Positions 22,271 through 36,500 of a DNA stretch of 64,000 nucleotides are shown piece after piece. The notes under the pieces are model-generated. The model was not told the DNA's origin. It did not search any database and saw only the letters and a list, made by a program, of their open reading frames with translations. The position numbers and the translations under genes were made by a program. The stretch spans positions 6,525,060-6,589,059 of the forward strand of contig NW_004454177.1 in the NCBI RefSeq assembly GCF_000283155.1. Reading direction: 5' to 3'. The stretch is from Ceratotherium simum simum. Its lineage: Eukaryota; Chordata; Mammalia; Perissodactyla; Rhinocerotidae. The number at the start of each line of letters is the position of its first letter. Position 1 is the stretch's first letter.

Positions 22271-24122
22271 GTGAGTTGGGAACTCGGTGGGGGCGGGGCA
22301 TTGGAAGTCCGAGTGGCCTAGAAGTGGGGGAAGCTGGTGTCTGAGAATGAGGGAGCTGCCCGGAGTGCGCCTTCAGTCCTGGCGTGCGGGTGCCCAGGGA
22401 GACGGGGCAACAGGGTCTTGGATTCCAGGTAGTGTGGGTCCCTCTGAGGAGAGGCGCACATGCACGGGACAATCGAGGCGGGGGAGGGGGAAATCAATGA
22501 AACTGACCCCTGGACGCAGCTTGGTTTCTAGGAGCAGGGTGTAGAGGCTGCGAGAGGAACAGTCTCTTGGAAGCAGAATCTCAGACTCTGGTCTGCCCAT
22601 AGGATTCCTCTTCTCCTTTGGCACCTGAGATCTGTAAAGATACGCCCAGCCCTTGGGTGAGGTTGAGATCCACTTTCAAAGGGTATTTAAGGTTCCTTTC
22701 TCAGAAGCCTGGGGTGGGCGGGTGGGGGTAAGGTACTCTCTGCCAAAGGGAAAGGAGGAAGTGGTGGTCAGGTTTCTCTTCTCTTCCGGAAATCTGCGGG
22801 ATCTGCTGAGACTGAAGGAGCCTGCCTAGACGGGTCACTCTCTCTGGCTATCTAACAAGATTTTTTTTTACTTAACGAGGTATGCAGACCGGGAAAGACA
22901 TCTGAATATCTTGTGACAGTCTAGGCTGCTGGAGGGCAGGGAAGAATTTGAGAGGGAATATGCCTGGGAACCTAAGAGGAAAAGAGAGAAAGTGAGGAAT
23001 GCAGATTTTTGGAGGGAAATGTTAGGTGGTGTAAATTCCCTTCTCTCTTTCCAAAGAGACTTCGGTAAAATACCCATTTTTCTGTAATGTTTTCAGTCGG
23101 ATCTATTTGGGCATGTGTGTGGGGACTAAGCCGTGCCTCAGGGTGACACCAGTAGAGAGCAGATGCTTCTAAAGGAGCCCAGCCACCAATAAGTACACAC
23201 ATGTCTGCCACCCATTTACTTGCCCCTGTCGCCACGGTTGCCCATCAGTTCTGATTTGGCCCTTCTGTCAAACCAGGGCCGGGTTTGGAGCCTGAGCCCT
23301 CACTTCCGAGCCAACCTCCTGAGCCAGTGACTAAAGGTAGTCCTTGAGCGCTGCATTCCAGTCATTTCTTCTCTCTTGGTTTGAGATCCCTGGAAATGAT
23401 CCTTGGTCATTGGCCAGTTTCTTTGGTGGAAGGTCCTGGAGTTCCTGGCCAGCCTCTGCTTGCTCCACTGGGTTTGGGAGGACACATTTTTTCTTTTCTT
23501 GGGACCTACAGGTCTGCAGTCTGTGCTGAGCCAACACTACTCACAGTGAAAGTGATGCCTGTTCTCCATTGGCACAAAATGAGCGTGAGGTGGTTAGCCA
23601 GACCAGGAGCTCACCCTCACACAGAGTCCAGGTGGGAATGGGGCCCCACTGGGGGGAGTTAGCCCTGAGGACAACTGGACTGAGAAATCAGCTGGGGAGA
23701 GGTTTATGTCCCCTCTAAATAAGGGAGGAGGGTCTCTTCTAAAGAACAGTCATGATTCTGCCAGTAATTTGCGGGAGTGATATGACTTTTGAGCCCTTTA
23801 CATGGCAACAGTGGGAGAGAGCAGCATGGTGCCTGTTAGCAACTGGCCATTCTGCTTGATCATCTAGTGAGATGGGGATTGGCCCATTGTGCTGTGGAGG
23901 TGTCCACTGGGGTTAGTACTGGCCCACACTCCACCTGGGGGCTTTCCCTGTTGGTCAGGGATACATGTGAATAAAAAGAGAGGATCAAATGTTTAATAAT
24001 TTAAATGGAGCAGATGGGGGGGTTCCAGGAGTAATACATTAGTGGCTCGGTCTCCCCCTCAGATTCCTGCAGGTAACAGCTCTTATCTCTGGTGTCCTTT
24101 GTCTTTGCAGCCTACTGCTCTG

Positions 24123-24590
24123 ATGCCGAAGGGGAGGCAGAAAGTGCCACACTTGGATGCCCCCCTGGGCCTATCCACCTGCCTCTGGCTTGAGTTAGCC
24201 GGGCTCTTCTTGCTGGTTCCCTGGGTCATGGGCCTGGCAGGGACAGGTGGGCCTGGGGCCCAGGGTCCAGGGGGGCTAAGCTGGGCCGTGCATCTGGACA
24301 GCCCGGAAGGCCAGGGGGAGGAAGAGACCCTGGAGCAGCAGGCAGACGCCTTGGCCCAAGCAGCAGGGCTGGTGAATGCTGGACGCATCGGGGAGCTCCA
24401 GGGGCACTACCTCTTCGTCCAGCCGGCTGGGCACTGGCAGGAGCAGCAGGTGGAGGCCGCCCGGCAGCAGGCGGAGGCTGTGTTAGCCAGGCATGAAGCT
24501 GTGCGCTGGCACTCAGAGCAGAGGCTGCTAAAGCGGGCCAAGCGCAGCGTCCACTTCAATGACCCCAAGTACCCACAGCAGTGGCACCTG
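24123..24590 (+). CDS. PCSK7: PCSK7 exon 2 (start codon, signal peptide, prodomain)
   Basis: The acceptor is TTTGCAG at 24110 and the donor CTG|GTGAGT at 24591. The exon encodes residues 1-156: [10 protein letters not shown], the signal peptide, the whole prodomain, the activation site RAKR141|S142 and the first mature residues. The Kozak context is poor (C at -3). Confidence 0.97.
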
Positions 24591-27500
24591 GTGAGTCCAG
24601 CTCTGTGGTTTTTAGCTTCAGATGGATAGGTTCTAGGTATCCAGTTCCTCAGTGGGCTTTTGACTGTATTACTCTTCAGTTGTCCCCATCCTTGGCTGAG
24701 GAGACCTTTCTGTGGGCCTCGGTGGCGTGTTTCATCCTGGGCTCCACCTTCCCTGTGCTCGCTTCTAGAGAGCCAGTGGACTGCAGCGGTTGGGGCCTGG
24801 GTGCTGGGGCCAGGCTGCCTGGGCTCAAATTCCAGCTCTGCCACTTACTAGCATGTGCCTTTGGGCAAGCTGCTTAACCTCTCTGTGCCTCAGTTTTCCC
24901 TTCTGTAAAATGGAGATTGTAATAGTACCTACGCTGTAGAATTATGGTTAGGATAAGTGAATTAATATATGTGTGCCTGAGACATGGTAAACACTTTACA
25001 ATTGTTAACTACTAACATTATGTTATATAACGTTAATATATATTATGTGGCATATTAATTGTATTATCTGACCCTTACCCCTAGCCACCATTCCATCTTT
25101 ATTGCCTGTGAGTGATGCCAGACTTTCCTGGAGACCTAGGCTGTGGCAAAGCTCTCACTTGTCCCTTCTCGGCTCCATCCCCTCCTAGACCTATTGGTCT
25201 ACAACCTCTATCTGGCTCTTTGATGGCGGCCAAGAGTGAAAAGGGGCTGCTAGCTGCAGCTTGTCTCTCTATGGGCTGTGCTGTGTGTCACTGGATTCTT
25301 GAGGCTTTGAGAGCAGTTCCTGACCCTGGCTCTCCTCCAGAATAACCGGCGGAGCCCTGGCAGGGACATCAACGTGACAGGTGTATGGGAGCGCAATGTA
25401 ACCGGGCGAGGGGTGACCGTGGTGGTAGTGGATGACGGCGTGGAGCACACCATCCAGGACATTGCACCCAACTATGTGAGTGGCCCTGGAACCACCCCTC
25501 CCACCCCCATGTCTTACCTCCTTCTTGATATTCCTTCTGGCTTATCCCCCTTCTTAGAAGTCATTGGGCCAAAGAAAAGGGCCTGGGAGGTGGGATGATG
25601 TTCATCTTCTCCTTTTCCCCAGCCAGCGTTCCAGACTGTCAGTTAAGACACGGGGAGTGGCTCCAGCCTCAGCAAGGAGAGGATCCCAGGTGGTACTTCC
25701 TGGTTCCTGTCGCCGCTCCCTGCCGTGGGGAGTAAGGAGTGGCCCCTGAAGGCAACTTCCCTCTCCACCCAAGTGCTGAGCACCTTCCTCTCTCTCCAGC
25801 CTGGCCTTTGGTACCCCTAAGTCTCTCTATCCCAGGTTTCCCAAGCCATGGAGCAGGCTCCTGGGCACGTTTCTATAACGGACAAGAGAGATGTTTGCTG
25901 AGAGCTGTGGCACTTCTCCGTTTTGCCCCAATGTGTCCTGTTCTCATTTCTTGTATCCCGTGTGGTTTGCAGAGAGAGATGGGCCTGCTGCCCTGGCTCG
26001 GAGCCCCAAACTCCCAGTTGCCCACTTTCCTTGAGCTCCAAGACCTGATCCCTTATAACAGGTGAGTGACTACATGTCATCCCCACAATGTTTCAGAGCC
26101 CTGAGGGCAGCTACGACCTCAACTCTAATGACCCTGACCCCATGCCCCACCCGGATGTGGAGAATGGCAACCACCACGGCACGCGATGTGCAGGAGAGAT
26201 CGCCGCTGTGCCCAACAACAGCTTCTGTGCAGTGGGAGTGGCATATGGGAGCCGCATAGCAGGTACCTTCTGGTCTCACCTCAGTAGGCTTCTCCTGTGA
26301 TGACAGTCATGATTCCCTGCCCCCCTCCCTGAATTCTGAACCCACCCTCAACACACTGCGCAGAGCAAAGGGTAAGCTTATAATAGGCATCTGTAGGACA
26401 AATCAGTTTGTTGATTTTTTTCAGTGCAGTGGTGTTTCAAACATGTTTTTAGTAGCAAACCCCACTATATAAAACAGATAAAAGTGGAAATGCTCTTGCT
26501 GTGGGGTGGAGGCCTCAAGCCCCACCTGCTCAGTCTCCTCTTCCCGTTTTCTGACCACTATGCCCCATCAATGACCCAACTCATTGTAATGATAACTCCT
26601 TTTACTTATTTATGTTAGATTTGTATTTTCATAATTTACCAGCTGTCTTCTCATCCACCCTTCTTCCTTGACCCCATGTGTCTGTGGAGACTCCTCTTCC
26701 ATCTCCCAGCTCTCAAGTTCCCAGCCCTTCTGATGGTCAATGTCTGTACTCTATCCTTTCAAGAGAGCTGAGCATCCCGGGCCCCCACTGGGGGTGGTTC
26801 TGTGGCTCCTTTGCCTCTCAGTCTTTGTCCATCAAGGCAGAAGGTGAAGGGAATGAATGGGGAAGCACCCCCCCACGATTCCTCATATACTTGGACCCTA
26901 CACACTGAAAAGATTTCCTGTATTTCTCTTACACTCCAGCAGAGGTCAGCAGCCCTCTCTGTAAGTGAGGCTACAGAGGAGCCAGAAATCTTCAGGGCCC
27001 GAGTCCCTTCTGAAGGCTCCATTTGTCCTACATGGTCACCAGATGTGAGCCACCCCATTTTAGAGGGTGAAATTAGGCATCCGTGGGAGTAGTAATGGTA
27101 ATGAGTACCATTTATTGAAAACCTTCTATGTGTCAGGCACCACACCAGTGTTTCACATGATTAAAGATACAGATAAGAAGGGAACTTTGGCTACCTGCAT
27201 TGTCACCTATGATTAAAAGTCTAAGATTTAGCATTACATTAAAAAATATTTCTGGACAGTTACATACACATGGTATAAAAATTCAAAAGATACAAGAGTG
27301 CTTAGAGGTTGAAAAGTAAGTCTCCACATGTGGCTCCCCACCACCCAGTTCCCCATTAGGGGACCAGAATTATTGAGGAGCTGGTGTGGCCTTCACTGCC
27401 TAGGTATCCGGGTACTGGATGGACCCCTCACAGACAGCATGGAGGCCGTGGCGTTCAACAAGCACTATCAGATCAATGACATCTACAGCTGCAGGTGAGG

Positions 27501-30500
27501 CAGACCCAGGAACAAGGTGAGAGGTCAGGAGGCTCGGGCCCCTGGAATGAATCCTCCAACACAAGAATAGCAAAGTGAGCTGACCCGGGCAGGTCCCAGC
27601 AGGGGTCTCCTCACTGGGTTCCACCTATAAGTCCATCGCCCTCATTTCTCCAGATCCCCAGCCACTGGGTTCTCAGTCTTAAGCCCCATACCACCCAGTA
27701 ATCAGGTTGCCACATGAGGAGTGCTCCAGCCTGCCGTCTGTTTATTTGTTTAATAAACTCATAAGGCTTCTGGGAGAAAGTGGGCTTTCCTCTCCAACCT
27801 TGGCTGAGCTGAATGCTCAGCACCAATCCCCACCACCCAACACACAAAAATACGCCTGCAGCTTCAGCTCACAGTTAAGGTGGGGTGGATAAGGAGGAAC
27901 TGAGATTAGGCTGCCCCCACGACGTTGATGGCACTTGTTCTTCCCCCTAACCAGCACCTCCCTCAAATCCAAGACATCATCCATGATGTACATTTCCTCT
28001 TAGAGAAAGACTAGAGAACACCTCAGATCCAAGAACTTACACAGATTGAATACTTCCTTCATGGGTGCTCTGCCGTCAAGCCTACTATTAGATCCCTAGA
28101 TCAGGACGGGGTAGACCCTGTCCCTCTCTACCACTGTGTACTGTCTCCTGCTCCCTGGGACCTGAGAAAGGATTTTTAGGGGCAAGTTAAAGTAGTCCTA
28201 AACTGGGAAAGTTTCCAAGAAAAAGAACCTTGGCACATATTTCTGTTTTCCACTTTGGAGTGAGGGCTGGACCCTTGAACTCTATGTCCTTTAATCATGG
28301 GAGTCCTGAACTGGACCCTTTGGGAGGAGAGTAGAGCCCAGGCAGAGGAGTGGCCAGCTCGGACTGGGAGGCCGGGGTGGGCAGCCATAGCCTGGCTCTC
28401 GCTCTTCCTTCTGGGTGTTTCTCAACAGCTGGGGACCAGATGATGATGGAAAGACAGTGGATGGCCCCCATCAGCTTGGAAAGGTAACTGTGAACTGCAT
28501 GAAGACTTTAGGAGACCTAAGACACCATTCAGTTCCTAGAAGAACTACTACAAGTCGCTCCCTCTCCCATCCCACCCCCATCTGCAGTGGCAGACCTACC
28601 ACCTCCTCTCAGAAGACTGCTCCTAACTTGGAGGTGGGGAGTGTGGGGGACCCTAGTTCTTAGAGAGAAGTGGAACCGTGCTTTGAGATGGTTTCCCTTT
28701 GATTTTGTGCTCGGCTCCCCATTTCTGGCCCCACCCTGTCTGATAAGCAGAGTACATCCGTCAAATGGTTGCTCAACTAACAGCCTCCTCCCCTTCTTGA
28801 GTCCATCATTAGGTCTCTTGCATGCCCGCTGCCTTTGGGCTTTTTTCCTCTTCTTTCTAGAAGGGGAGGAGAGGGCAACTGGTATGGAAGGTAGAGGTCT
28901 TTCTATGAGCATCTCAACTGATCCCCAATGTTTTTGCTCCTCAGGCTGCCTTGCAACATGGGGTGATGGCTGGCCGCCAGGGCTTTGGGAGCATCTTTGT
29001 GGTAGCCAGTGGCAATGGGGGCCAGCACAACGACAACTGCAACTACGATGGCTATGCCAACTCCATCTACACCGTCACCATAGGTAATGACCCGGTGTGT
29101 GTGTGTGTGTGTGTGTGTGGGTGTGTGTATGGGTGTGTGGGTGTGTGTCACTCACTGGTGAGGGGACTGTGTATCTTGGCATGCCTCGGCTTCCGTTTGT
29201 CTATCTAAATGTGAGCATGATCTTCTCTTTGGGCTCAGATAGTTAGGAGGGACTAGCCCTGCTCACACAGGATCTCAGGACTTCCTTAGAAGTCACCATA
29301 CCCTGGGAACACTTTCCACCCATCATCTGGAGATACCCACCTGGCCTGCACCCCCACCGCAACTGGTTAGGCCTCTGCTCCGGCCTGTCTCCCCATGGGC
29401 CACTTGCCTCCTGCTTGAAGCCTCCCTGACACCCCGCTAACCTAAATTAAATGCCCTTTACCTGTGCTCCCTAGCCTACCATTTGCCAGTTGTATTTATT
29501 TGCTTACCTAACTTCCTCCCTCACTATAGGCTCCTTGAGATCAGGACTGTGGCCATTTCCATCTGGCCCCAATGCCTTACACAGTGTGTAACTCCCAGTA
29601 GATAATTAATAAATGTTGAGGAAAGTGAATGTGTGAATGGATGAGTGGGGATGGAGGTGGAATGCCCCCAGTTTTACCCTGGAGCCAGTTGAAAGAATGG
29701 GACTAGGGCACCTCTAACAGGGCACTTAGAATACCTCTGCCGTCTGAGGTCGCCCGTTCAGCAAGGAGTGTGGGCACTCTGAGGCACTTGGGCCACTGAG
29801 ATCATTTTTTAAACTCAGAACAGCCTCCCAGACAATAACTCAAAGATGACTTCAATGTTCTCAAGCCCGTATCCCAGTTCTTTTCCCTACTCTGTGCCCA
29901 GGTGCTGTGGATGAGGAGGGACGGATGCCTTTCTATGCAGAGGAGTGTGCCTCCATGCTGGCAGTCACCTTCAGTGGTGGGGACAAGATGCTCCGGAGCA
30001 TTGTGAGTGCCTCCCCAGCCCTCCACTCCCTGCCCCTGTCCCACAAGACTTCTGTCAGGCAGCACAACCGTGTTTCTGTTTGTTCCCTGCCTCCCGGTCC
30101 TGTCCCTCAAGTGCCTCTTCTCGAGCAGATCTGTATCTCTAAGGGTATGCCGTTGTTGGAAGAACGGAGCTGAGGACTCTAAATAAATCAGTGTGAATGG
30201 TTTTTATCTTTAAAATTTTAAGAACTATTAAGCATCACGTTGGTTGAGGAACTTCTTTGAAATGTATTCCTTTGGTAGAATTTGGGCTTTGCCTAATTTC
30301 TGTGGGCTTAAAAAAATAATCATCATCATTCCATTGCTATTCAGCTCTTATGTAAATACTGTGAGTTCTGGTCATGTTCCTCATCAAGAGTAAAGCTAGT
30401 GGTTGTCTTTGTGGGTGGGGAGGGAAAAGGAGTCAGGGAAGTGTCTTCATCAGCCCAAGAAACAGCTCTTTCCTTGGAGCTAGAATGGGAGCCATAGCAA

Positions 30501-33500
30501 ACAAGAGATTAGAGTGGAGAGTGGACCTTCTCAAGCTGTGAGAACCTTGTAAAGAATTCAGGGTCTGGTACCTGCACCCGGCTGGCTTACCTCCCTCCCA
30601 GCAGGTTCAAGCCAGGTCTCTGGACTATCGTCCTAGAGCTCCCTGCCTGTCCCTGCTGCCCATAAAAGAGTAAGACGGGGACCGGGGGCTCCAGGGAAGA
30701 GCTGGGCTGCAGCCAGATGGTATCAGATTTCTCTGGTGGCCTCATTTGAGAGGTCTCTCTGGGGCCTTTGGGAATTAGTCTGCTTTGTCTTCCTGCTGGC
30801 TCAAATTCATTTTCCAAAACTGAAATTTTGTTTTGCCAATAAATGTCTTCTGGTCAACACAGTGTTCCGAGGCTCTGTGCCAGTTGACCCCAGCCCTCCT
30901 CACACCCGGGGAGAAGAGAAAAGGGAGTGGACTAAGGTGAAAGGGCAAGAGGGGCTTCGCTCAGCAGGCAGGGGTCTGGGTGCAGGGGACGCCCACCCCA
31001 GGCCAGGCTGGGTTAGGAGGAGGAGCAGGAATAACTGTGTTCTGCAGGCCCTGGCAGACGTCTACAGAACCCGCTCAGCTCAGCCCATGCCGGGGACCAG
31101 GAAGGCTCCTAGCATAATTATTACTCTTGCTCTGCGGTGCCTGGCTTTCCCCTCCTAACTCAGCTCCACTCCCTACCCTCACCCCCACCTTCCATCTCAA
31201 CGGTAATTAGTCCAGATATGAAAGGTGAGTCTGTTTAGCCAGGTTCCCATCTTTGGGATGTCCTGGCCTTAGAAACCTCCTGGTGCCAGTTTCTGTTCAG
31301 TGACAAGCTCGGTGGAGCTGTCTGCCTGAGGGCAGAGTGTGGAGGCGTATGCCGCCCACCATTTGCTGCCTGGTGCTCCTCCCACGACAGGCACGTTCAC
31401 AGGCCTCACAGCTGCACACTAGGCTGTCACTGTGCGGCTGTTTCCTTAACAGGAAAAAAATCAATCTGCTCCCTGGCACACACCAGGTTTCCCACTCTCA
31501 TTGAGGCTACAACTTGGAGAGTTTTTTTCCCTTTTCTTCTGGAGCGCACAGTGTCTGAGTGAAAATTACATCTCTTGGCAGCTGCTGTGACAGCTGGGAG
31601 GGAAGCAGTGAGTACAATGGGGAAAGGGCAGCTCTTGGCAGAAGTTAGCACCCTGGTATCTGACCCAGAAGAGAAGTTTGGAAGAAAAAATTCTCTGGTC
31701 TTAATATTGGCACCACGTGCTAGATCCAAAGTGCCACAGAGTGGAGCAGATTTACGCAGGGCCCTCCTCACCTAAGCCCTTTGTGGCTCCAGGGTTGATG
31801 AGAGCATGAAAAGAACTCGATGTCCACAGATGCCATCTCTCCCGCAAGGCGACTCCCCTCTTCCCCCACCCCCACCTCCACCCTCCACTTCAGAACCACA
31901 GGTAGGTGGGGGCACCCATGGAAACTACACTGGGCTGCCAGGCCCAGAGCAATGAGGAAGCTTGTCCTGTCGATCACCACAGGCCAGGGTGGGCAGGCAG
32001 TGTAGACAGGAATCCCATGGTGAGCCTATGGGGTGGGCAAAGGACAGTTCCCTCTCCCTGGGAACACACTCCCTTTGTTCACACTGATGTCACTCCAGCT
32101 CCTATCACTGAGCTGCCGAGTTGGATTTCCTTGAATGGTGCCGTCACTGTTGTCCCAGCTCCAGCTGGGGCCAGGGAGCTCCCCTGGCCACTTCCTCCGT
32201 CTAGCATGGTTGCAGGGATTGGAGGGCTGGGGTGGAGAATTTGGGAACGGGTTATTAGAGGAGCAGGAATCGGGAAACTGTCCTCTGCTCATAGGGCGTC
32301 TCCCGTGTCTCCGTCTCCTTCCCCCCACAACTAGACCCTCCTAAGTAATTCTTTCATATTTTTCTCCTTTTCTCAATTTGCCAGAGATTCTCTGTGAGGC
32401 CTGAAAGGATGAAGGATCTCCTATGTCCTGACCTGCTGGTGGGCCTCCCTCTGGTCAAAGATTCAGCTCTCCCAAAGGAAGGGCCCACCTGAGAGGCTCG
32501 TTCTGAGGACCAGCGCACACCCCTCCCTCCACAGCACCTTTGAACTCAGTCTCTAATGCGGTCCCCTTCCCCTCCATTCCACTGCCCAGGTGACCACCGA
32601 CTGGGACCTTCAGAAGGGCACAGGCTGTACTGAGGGCCACACAGGGACCTCAGCCGCAGCCCCTCTGGCAGCTGGCATGATAGCCCTAATGCTGCAGGTG
32701 CGGCCCTGTCTCACATGGCGTGATGTCCAGCACATCATTGTCTTCACAGCCACCCAGGTGAGATCCTAGCAGGTGGACAAATGGCCTGGCCCAGCCGGCC
32801 CCAGAGTTCTGGTTCCAAGGACTTGCAGGTATCAAGAGGCTTCAGGTTCTAAATGCCCAAACATTAGATGCCAAATCTCTTTCAGAGTTGGGTGTGTATA
32901 GAACAGGTGTGGGGACCCCATCAAGACCACAAACCTAAATTCATTTGTACCTCTTCTGCTGATGCCATTTTACCGGCAAAGGAGAGCTCTGGCTGGGCTC
33001 CCCTACTCTGGAGCCTGTGACTCCTGGCTCCCTCTCTAGAAGCAGGCCACTGGGGTGGTAACATCGTGGAGCTTTGACCTTTTGTCCCAGCTTTCCTTGG
33101 GGAGTCCGTTTCTAGTACCCTCAGTGGGAGACTCTGGACTGGATCAGCCAGCAGGAAGACAGGAAACCAGAGTTAGTTGTTGAGATTACTTTGGAAATGC
33201 AGGAGACTAACCAGGACCTCTGTCCTCTCAGTATGAGGATCGCCGTGCAGAGTGGGTCACCAATGAGGCAGGCTTCAGCCACAGCCACCAGCATGGATTC
33301 GGCCTCCTCAATGCCTGGAGACTCGTTAATGCAGCCAAGGTGAACAGGTGTTGGCAGGGCAGGGAGCCTATGTGGGGTGACCCAGGGAGGGGGCTGAGCA
33401 ACGTTGCCTGGCACATCGTAGGTGCTTAATAAATGTTCGTCCATTTCATTTACTCTCATCCTGGCTGATACTCATTTACAAATGAAGACGCAGGCTCAAC

Positions 33501-36500
33501 ACTATAATTGAAGTTTCCAAACTACAGTAATCCCCCTTTATCCACAGTTTCACTTCACGCAGTTTCAGTTACCCGTGGTCAACCGCTGTTCCAAAGCAGA
33601 TAACCTCCTTCTGACAGATTGTCAGAAGGTCAGTAGTAGCCTAACACTATGTCGCAATGCCTACGTCATTCACTCACTTCATCTTATCACATAGGCACTT
33701 TATCATCTCACATCATCACAAGAGTGAGTACACTACAATAAGACGTTTTGAGAGAGAGAGACCACATTCACATAACTTTTATTACAGTATATTGTTATAA
33801 TTGTCCTATTTTATTAGTTATTGTTGTTAATTTCTTACTGTGCCTAATGTATAAATTAAACTTTATCTTAGGTATGTATGTTTAAGAAAAAACATAGTAT
33901 ATATAGGGTTCCGTACTCTGCACAGTCTCAGGCATCCACTGGGGGTCTGGGGAGCTATGCCCCGAGGATAAGGGGGACTGCTGTATTGGTAGAGAGTAAA
34001 TGGGACCTGAGTTAGCTTGGGGCTCTCGAGGTGCTCTGGTTCTCATCTCCCACCCTAGACACAGCCTTTTCCTCTGGTTCCTTGATTGGGTGCCACAGGG
34101 AGCACTGCAGGGTGTCAGCAGGAGCCTCAGGAGTGAAAGGAGGTGGTGACGGGAAGAAAAATAAGAGAGCTGGGCCCTCAGGATCAAGTTGATGAGGGAG
34201 ACGGGAGGGGCTGTGTGGGATCGGTCTTGTTTGTTCACTTGCCATCCCCCCTTCCTTTAATAGATCTGGACATCTGTCCCTTACTTAGCTTCCTATGTCA
34301 GCCCCGTGTTAAAAGAGAACAAGGCAATTCCGCTGTCTCCCCGTTCCCTGGAGGTCCTGTGGAATGGTAAGTAGTCAGCAGAAAGGGGGTTAATCTTGGG
34401 CCTGAGGTTTGGGGCGGGGTCATGGGGAAGTTAAACCCGTCCTCCCTGCCCTCCCTGTGGGAGTCTACCCCCTTCCTTTAGGAGCTGAGCTCCAGCCAAA
34501 CCTGTGGAGTTTTCTTTGACCATTTTAGGACATGTTGCTGCTTCTGAGTTGGCCGGTCCCCTGGCTGCTTAAACAAGACCATTCTCCTGAGTTACTGGTA
34601 GAGGAAAGGAGCTGCTGAGCAGCTGAGATTAGAGAGGCTGGTGGGAGGAGTGGGACTGGGGCTTGGGGAGACTCGGCAAGAGTTGAAAGACGTTCCTTTG
34701 AGTTGCATGCTAAGAACTTCCCAGACGATTCTCTTCAGCCCAGTGGCATTTGGATGAAGTAAGGGAGTTGGGGATTTCTTCCTTTGATTCTCAGGCTTGT
34801 CTGATAGAGAGAGTCAGATAGGGTCTTTTGGGGGTGGGACAGAGGAGAATGTGGACGTCTCCCTGGACTGTAGTTGTCCATCCTCTGTCCCCGTCTCCAT
34901 CACACCCAGGGTCACTGGGATTGTCTGAAGGTCTGTAAGTGAGAGCAGGTTTTGTGTGGAGCGCAGAGGTTGAACCACTTCCAGAGAGGAGGGAAGCTGG
35001 ATTGGGATACTTGTGCTACAGGATCATCTGTCTGCAGATTTCCCAGAGTTCCCACGTGAGGGTTTTCCCTACCTCCAGCTCCTTGGGGGATTTTTTTTCC
35101 CTTGAGGAATTTTGACAGGCAGAGTTATTCATATTTTTTGTGAAGATTGAAGCATGTCATGTTTTATGCCCAAACCAGAACTCCGTCCTCACTTTTCCCG
35201 GCCTCCTAGGATGTGATCAGACCAGAGTAGTGACAAGAGGAGGAATGGGCAAAGAAAGGAGCTTGGAAGGGAGGGGCAGGGCGGCTTCCCTTGGGTGGAG
35301 GTTTCACTGAGAAGAGTTCCGCTGTCTCTCTCCCTAACCACTTCCAGCACTTGCCCAATTTCCCTCTACATGGAAGGAAATCCATGGGCCCAGTTCATTG
35401 CATTTTCCGTAAAAGGAATGCTATCTTGGAAAGGGCATAAAGCATCAGCCAAGGCAGAGAAGTGCAGGAACATTCCCAGGAATGCAATTTGGTCAGAACC
35501 CCTGGGCTTTGCACTCACGTGTCTTGGAGATAGTGTGCCTTTTAATTTATACCTCCCACTCAGGACTGCTTCCTGTCATTTCAGTAACAAAGTAACCCAC
35601 AGTCGCCTCTGCCAGATGAGGGGTTGACTTAGAAGAGGGCTAGGGTCCTTTCCAGCTTTGTCATCCTTTGCTTCCCACTGACCAGGGGACATTGGCGCAG
35701 CATGTCTGACAAACTTCCTAGGTATAGAGACATCTGGCAACTGCTTGTTTGTCACTAGGAAGCATGAGAAAAAAGGACGAAGGGTCCTGGGCAGAGGAGA
35801 GCAGGAGGTGGGGTAGTGGAGAGAGGAGGGTGAAGCAGAGGGAGGTCAAGACTCCGGGGGTTTTGCTGGTGGAGCCCTTGTTGGGTTTGCAAGCAGGACC
35901 GCTGCTGATTTCTGCAGTCAGCAAAGGTGTCCTCCCTCTGTTCTGACTCCATCGACCCCTGAGCAGACAGAACAGAGGTACAAGCTTGTAGGCGTTCTTG
36001 GAGGTAGAAGGAAGGAAGTTCAATTAATACGGAATTGGGCAACTCAGTCTAGACAGTTAAGAAACCTCTCCCCCTGTAGCCAAGCTGTAGTCCTTCCACC
36101 AAGACCTGGGTGATTCAGTGTCGGAGGGCTGGAAAGAGAACTTTTTCTAAGGTGGAGGGAGCTGACATCACTGCAATAGAAGAGGAGGTGAAATACCACT
36201 AAGATCCCAGAGCAGTGGTGTCCAATTGGACTTTCTATGATGATGGAAATGTTCTCTGTCTGTGCTGCTCAGTTCAGTGGCCACTGCCCGTATGAGGCTA
36301 TTGAACATTTAAAATGTGGCTAGTGTGACTCAGGCTAAATTTTAATTTTATTATGGTTAAGTTTACACAGCCACATGTGTCTTGTGGCTACCATATTGGG
36401 CAATGCAGCTCGAGAACAGGCTTTGATTTCTCCCATCAGCAGGAGATATGGGACAGAAGGGATTGGGGCCCCTCAGTCCCTTTAGGTCTGAAATCTCTAC

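Larger units (their letters stand above)
20900..22300. promoter_or_regulatory. CpG island / divergent promoter of RNF214 and PCSK7
   Basis: This is the only long block of dense CpG and G+C in the left half of the window. It separates RNF214 exon 1 (minus, donor at 21568) from PCSK7 exon 1 (plus, donor at 22271), so the genes are head to head as in human. There is no TATA box. Visible motifs are ETS-type ACTTCCGG (21646-21653), a CTCF-like GCGCCCTCTGGCGG (21724-21737), ATTGG, an inverted CCAAT box (22162-22166), and CGGAAGTG (22180-22187) just before PCSK7 exon 1. Long open frames on both strands here are by-products of high G+C. Confidence 0.85.

Noticed and set aside
24042..24122. Upstream in-frame ATG giving a longer PCSK7 N-terminus
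   Set aside because: It lies in the intron before acceptor 24110, so it is not in the mature mRNA. The MPKGRQ start matches known PCSK7.
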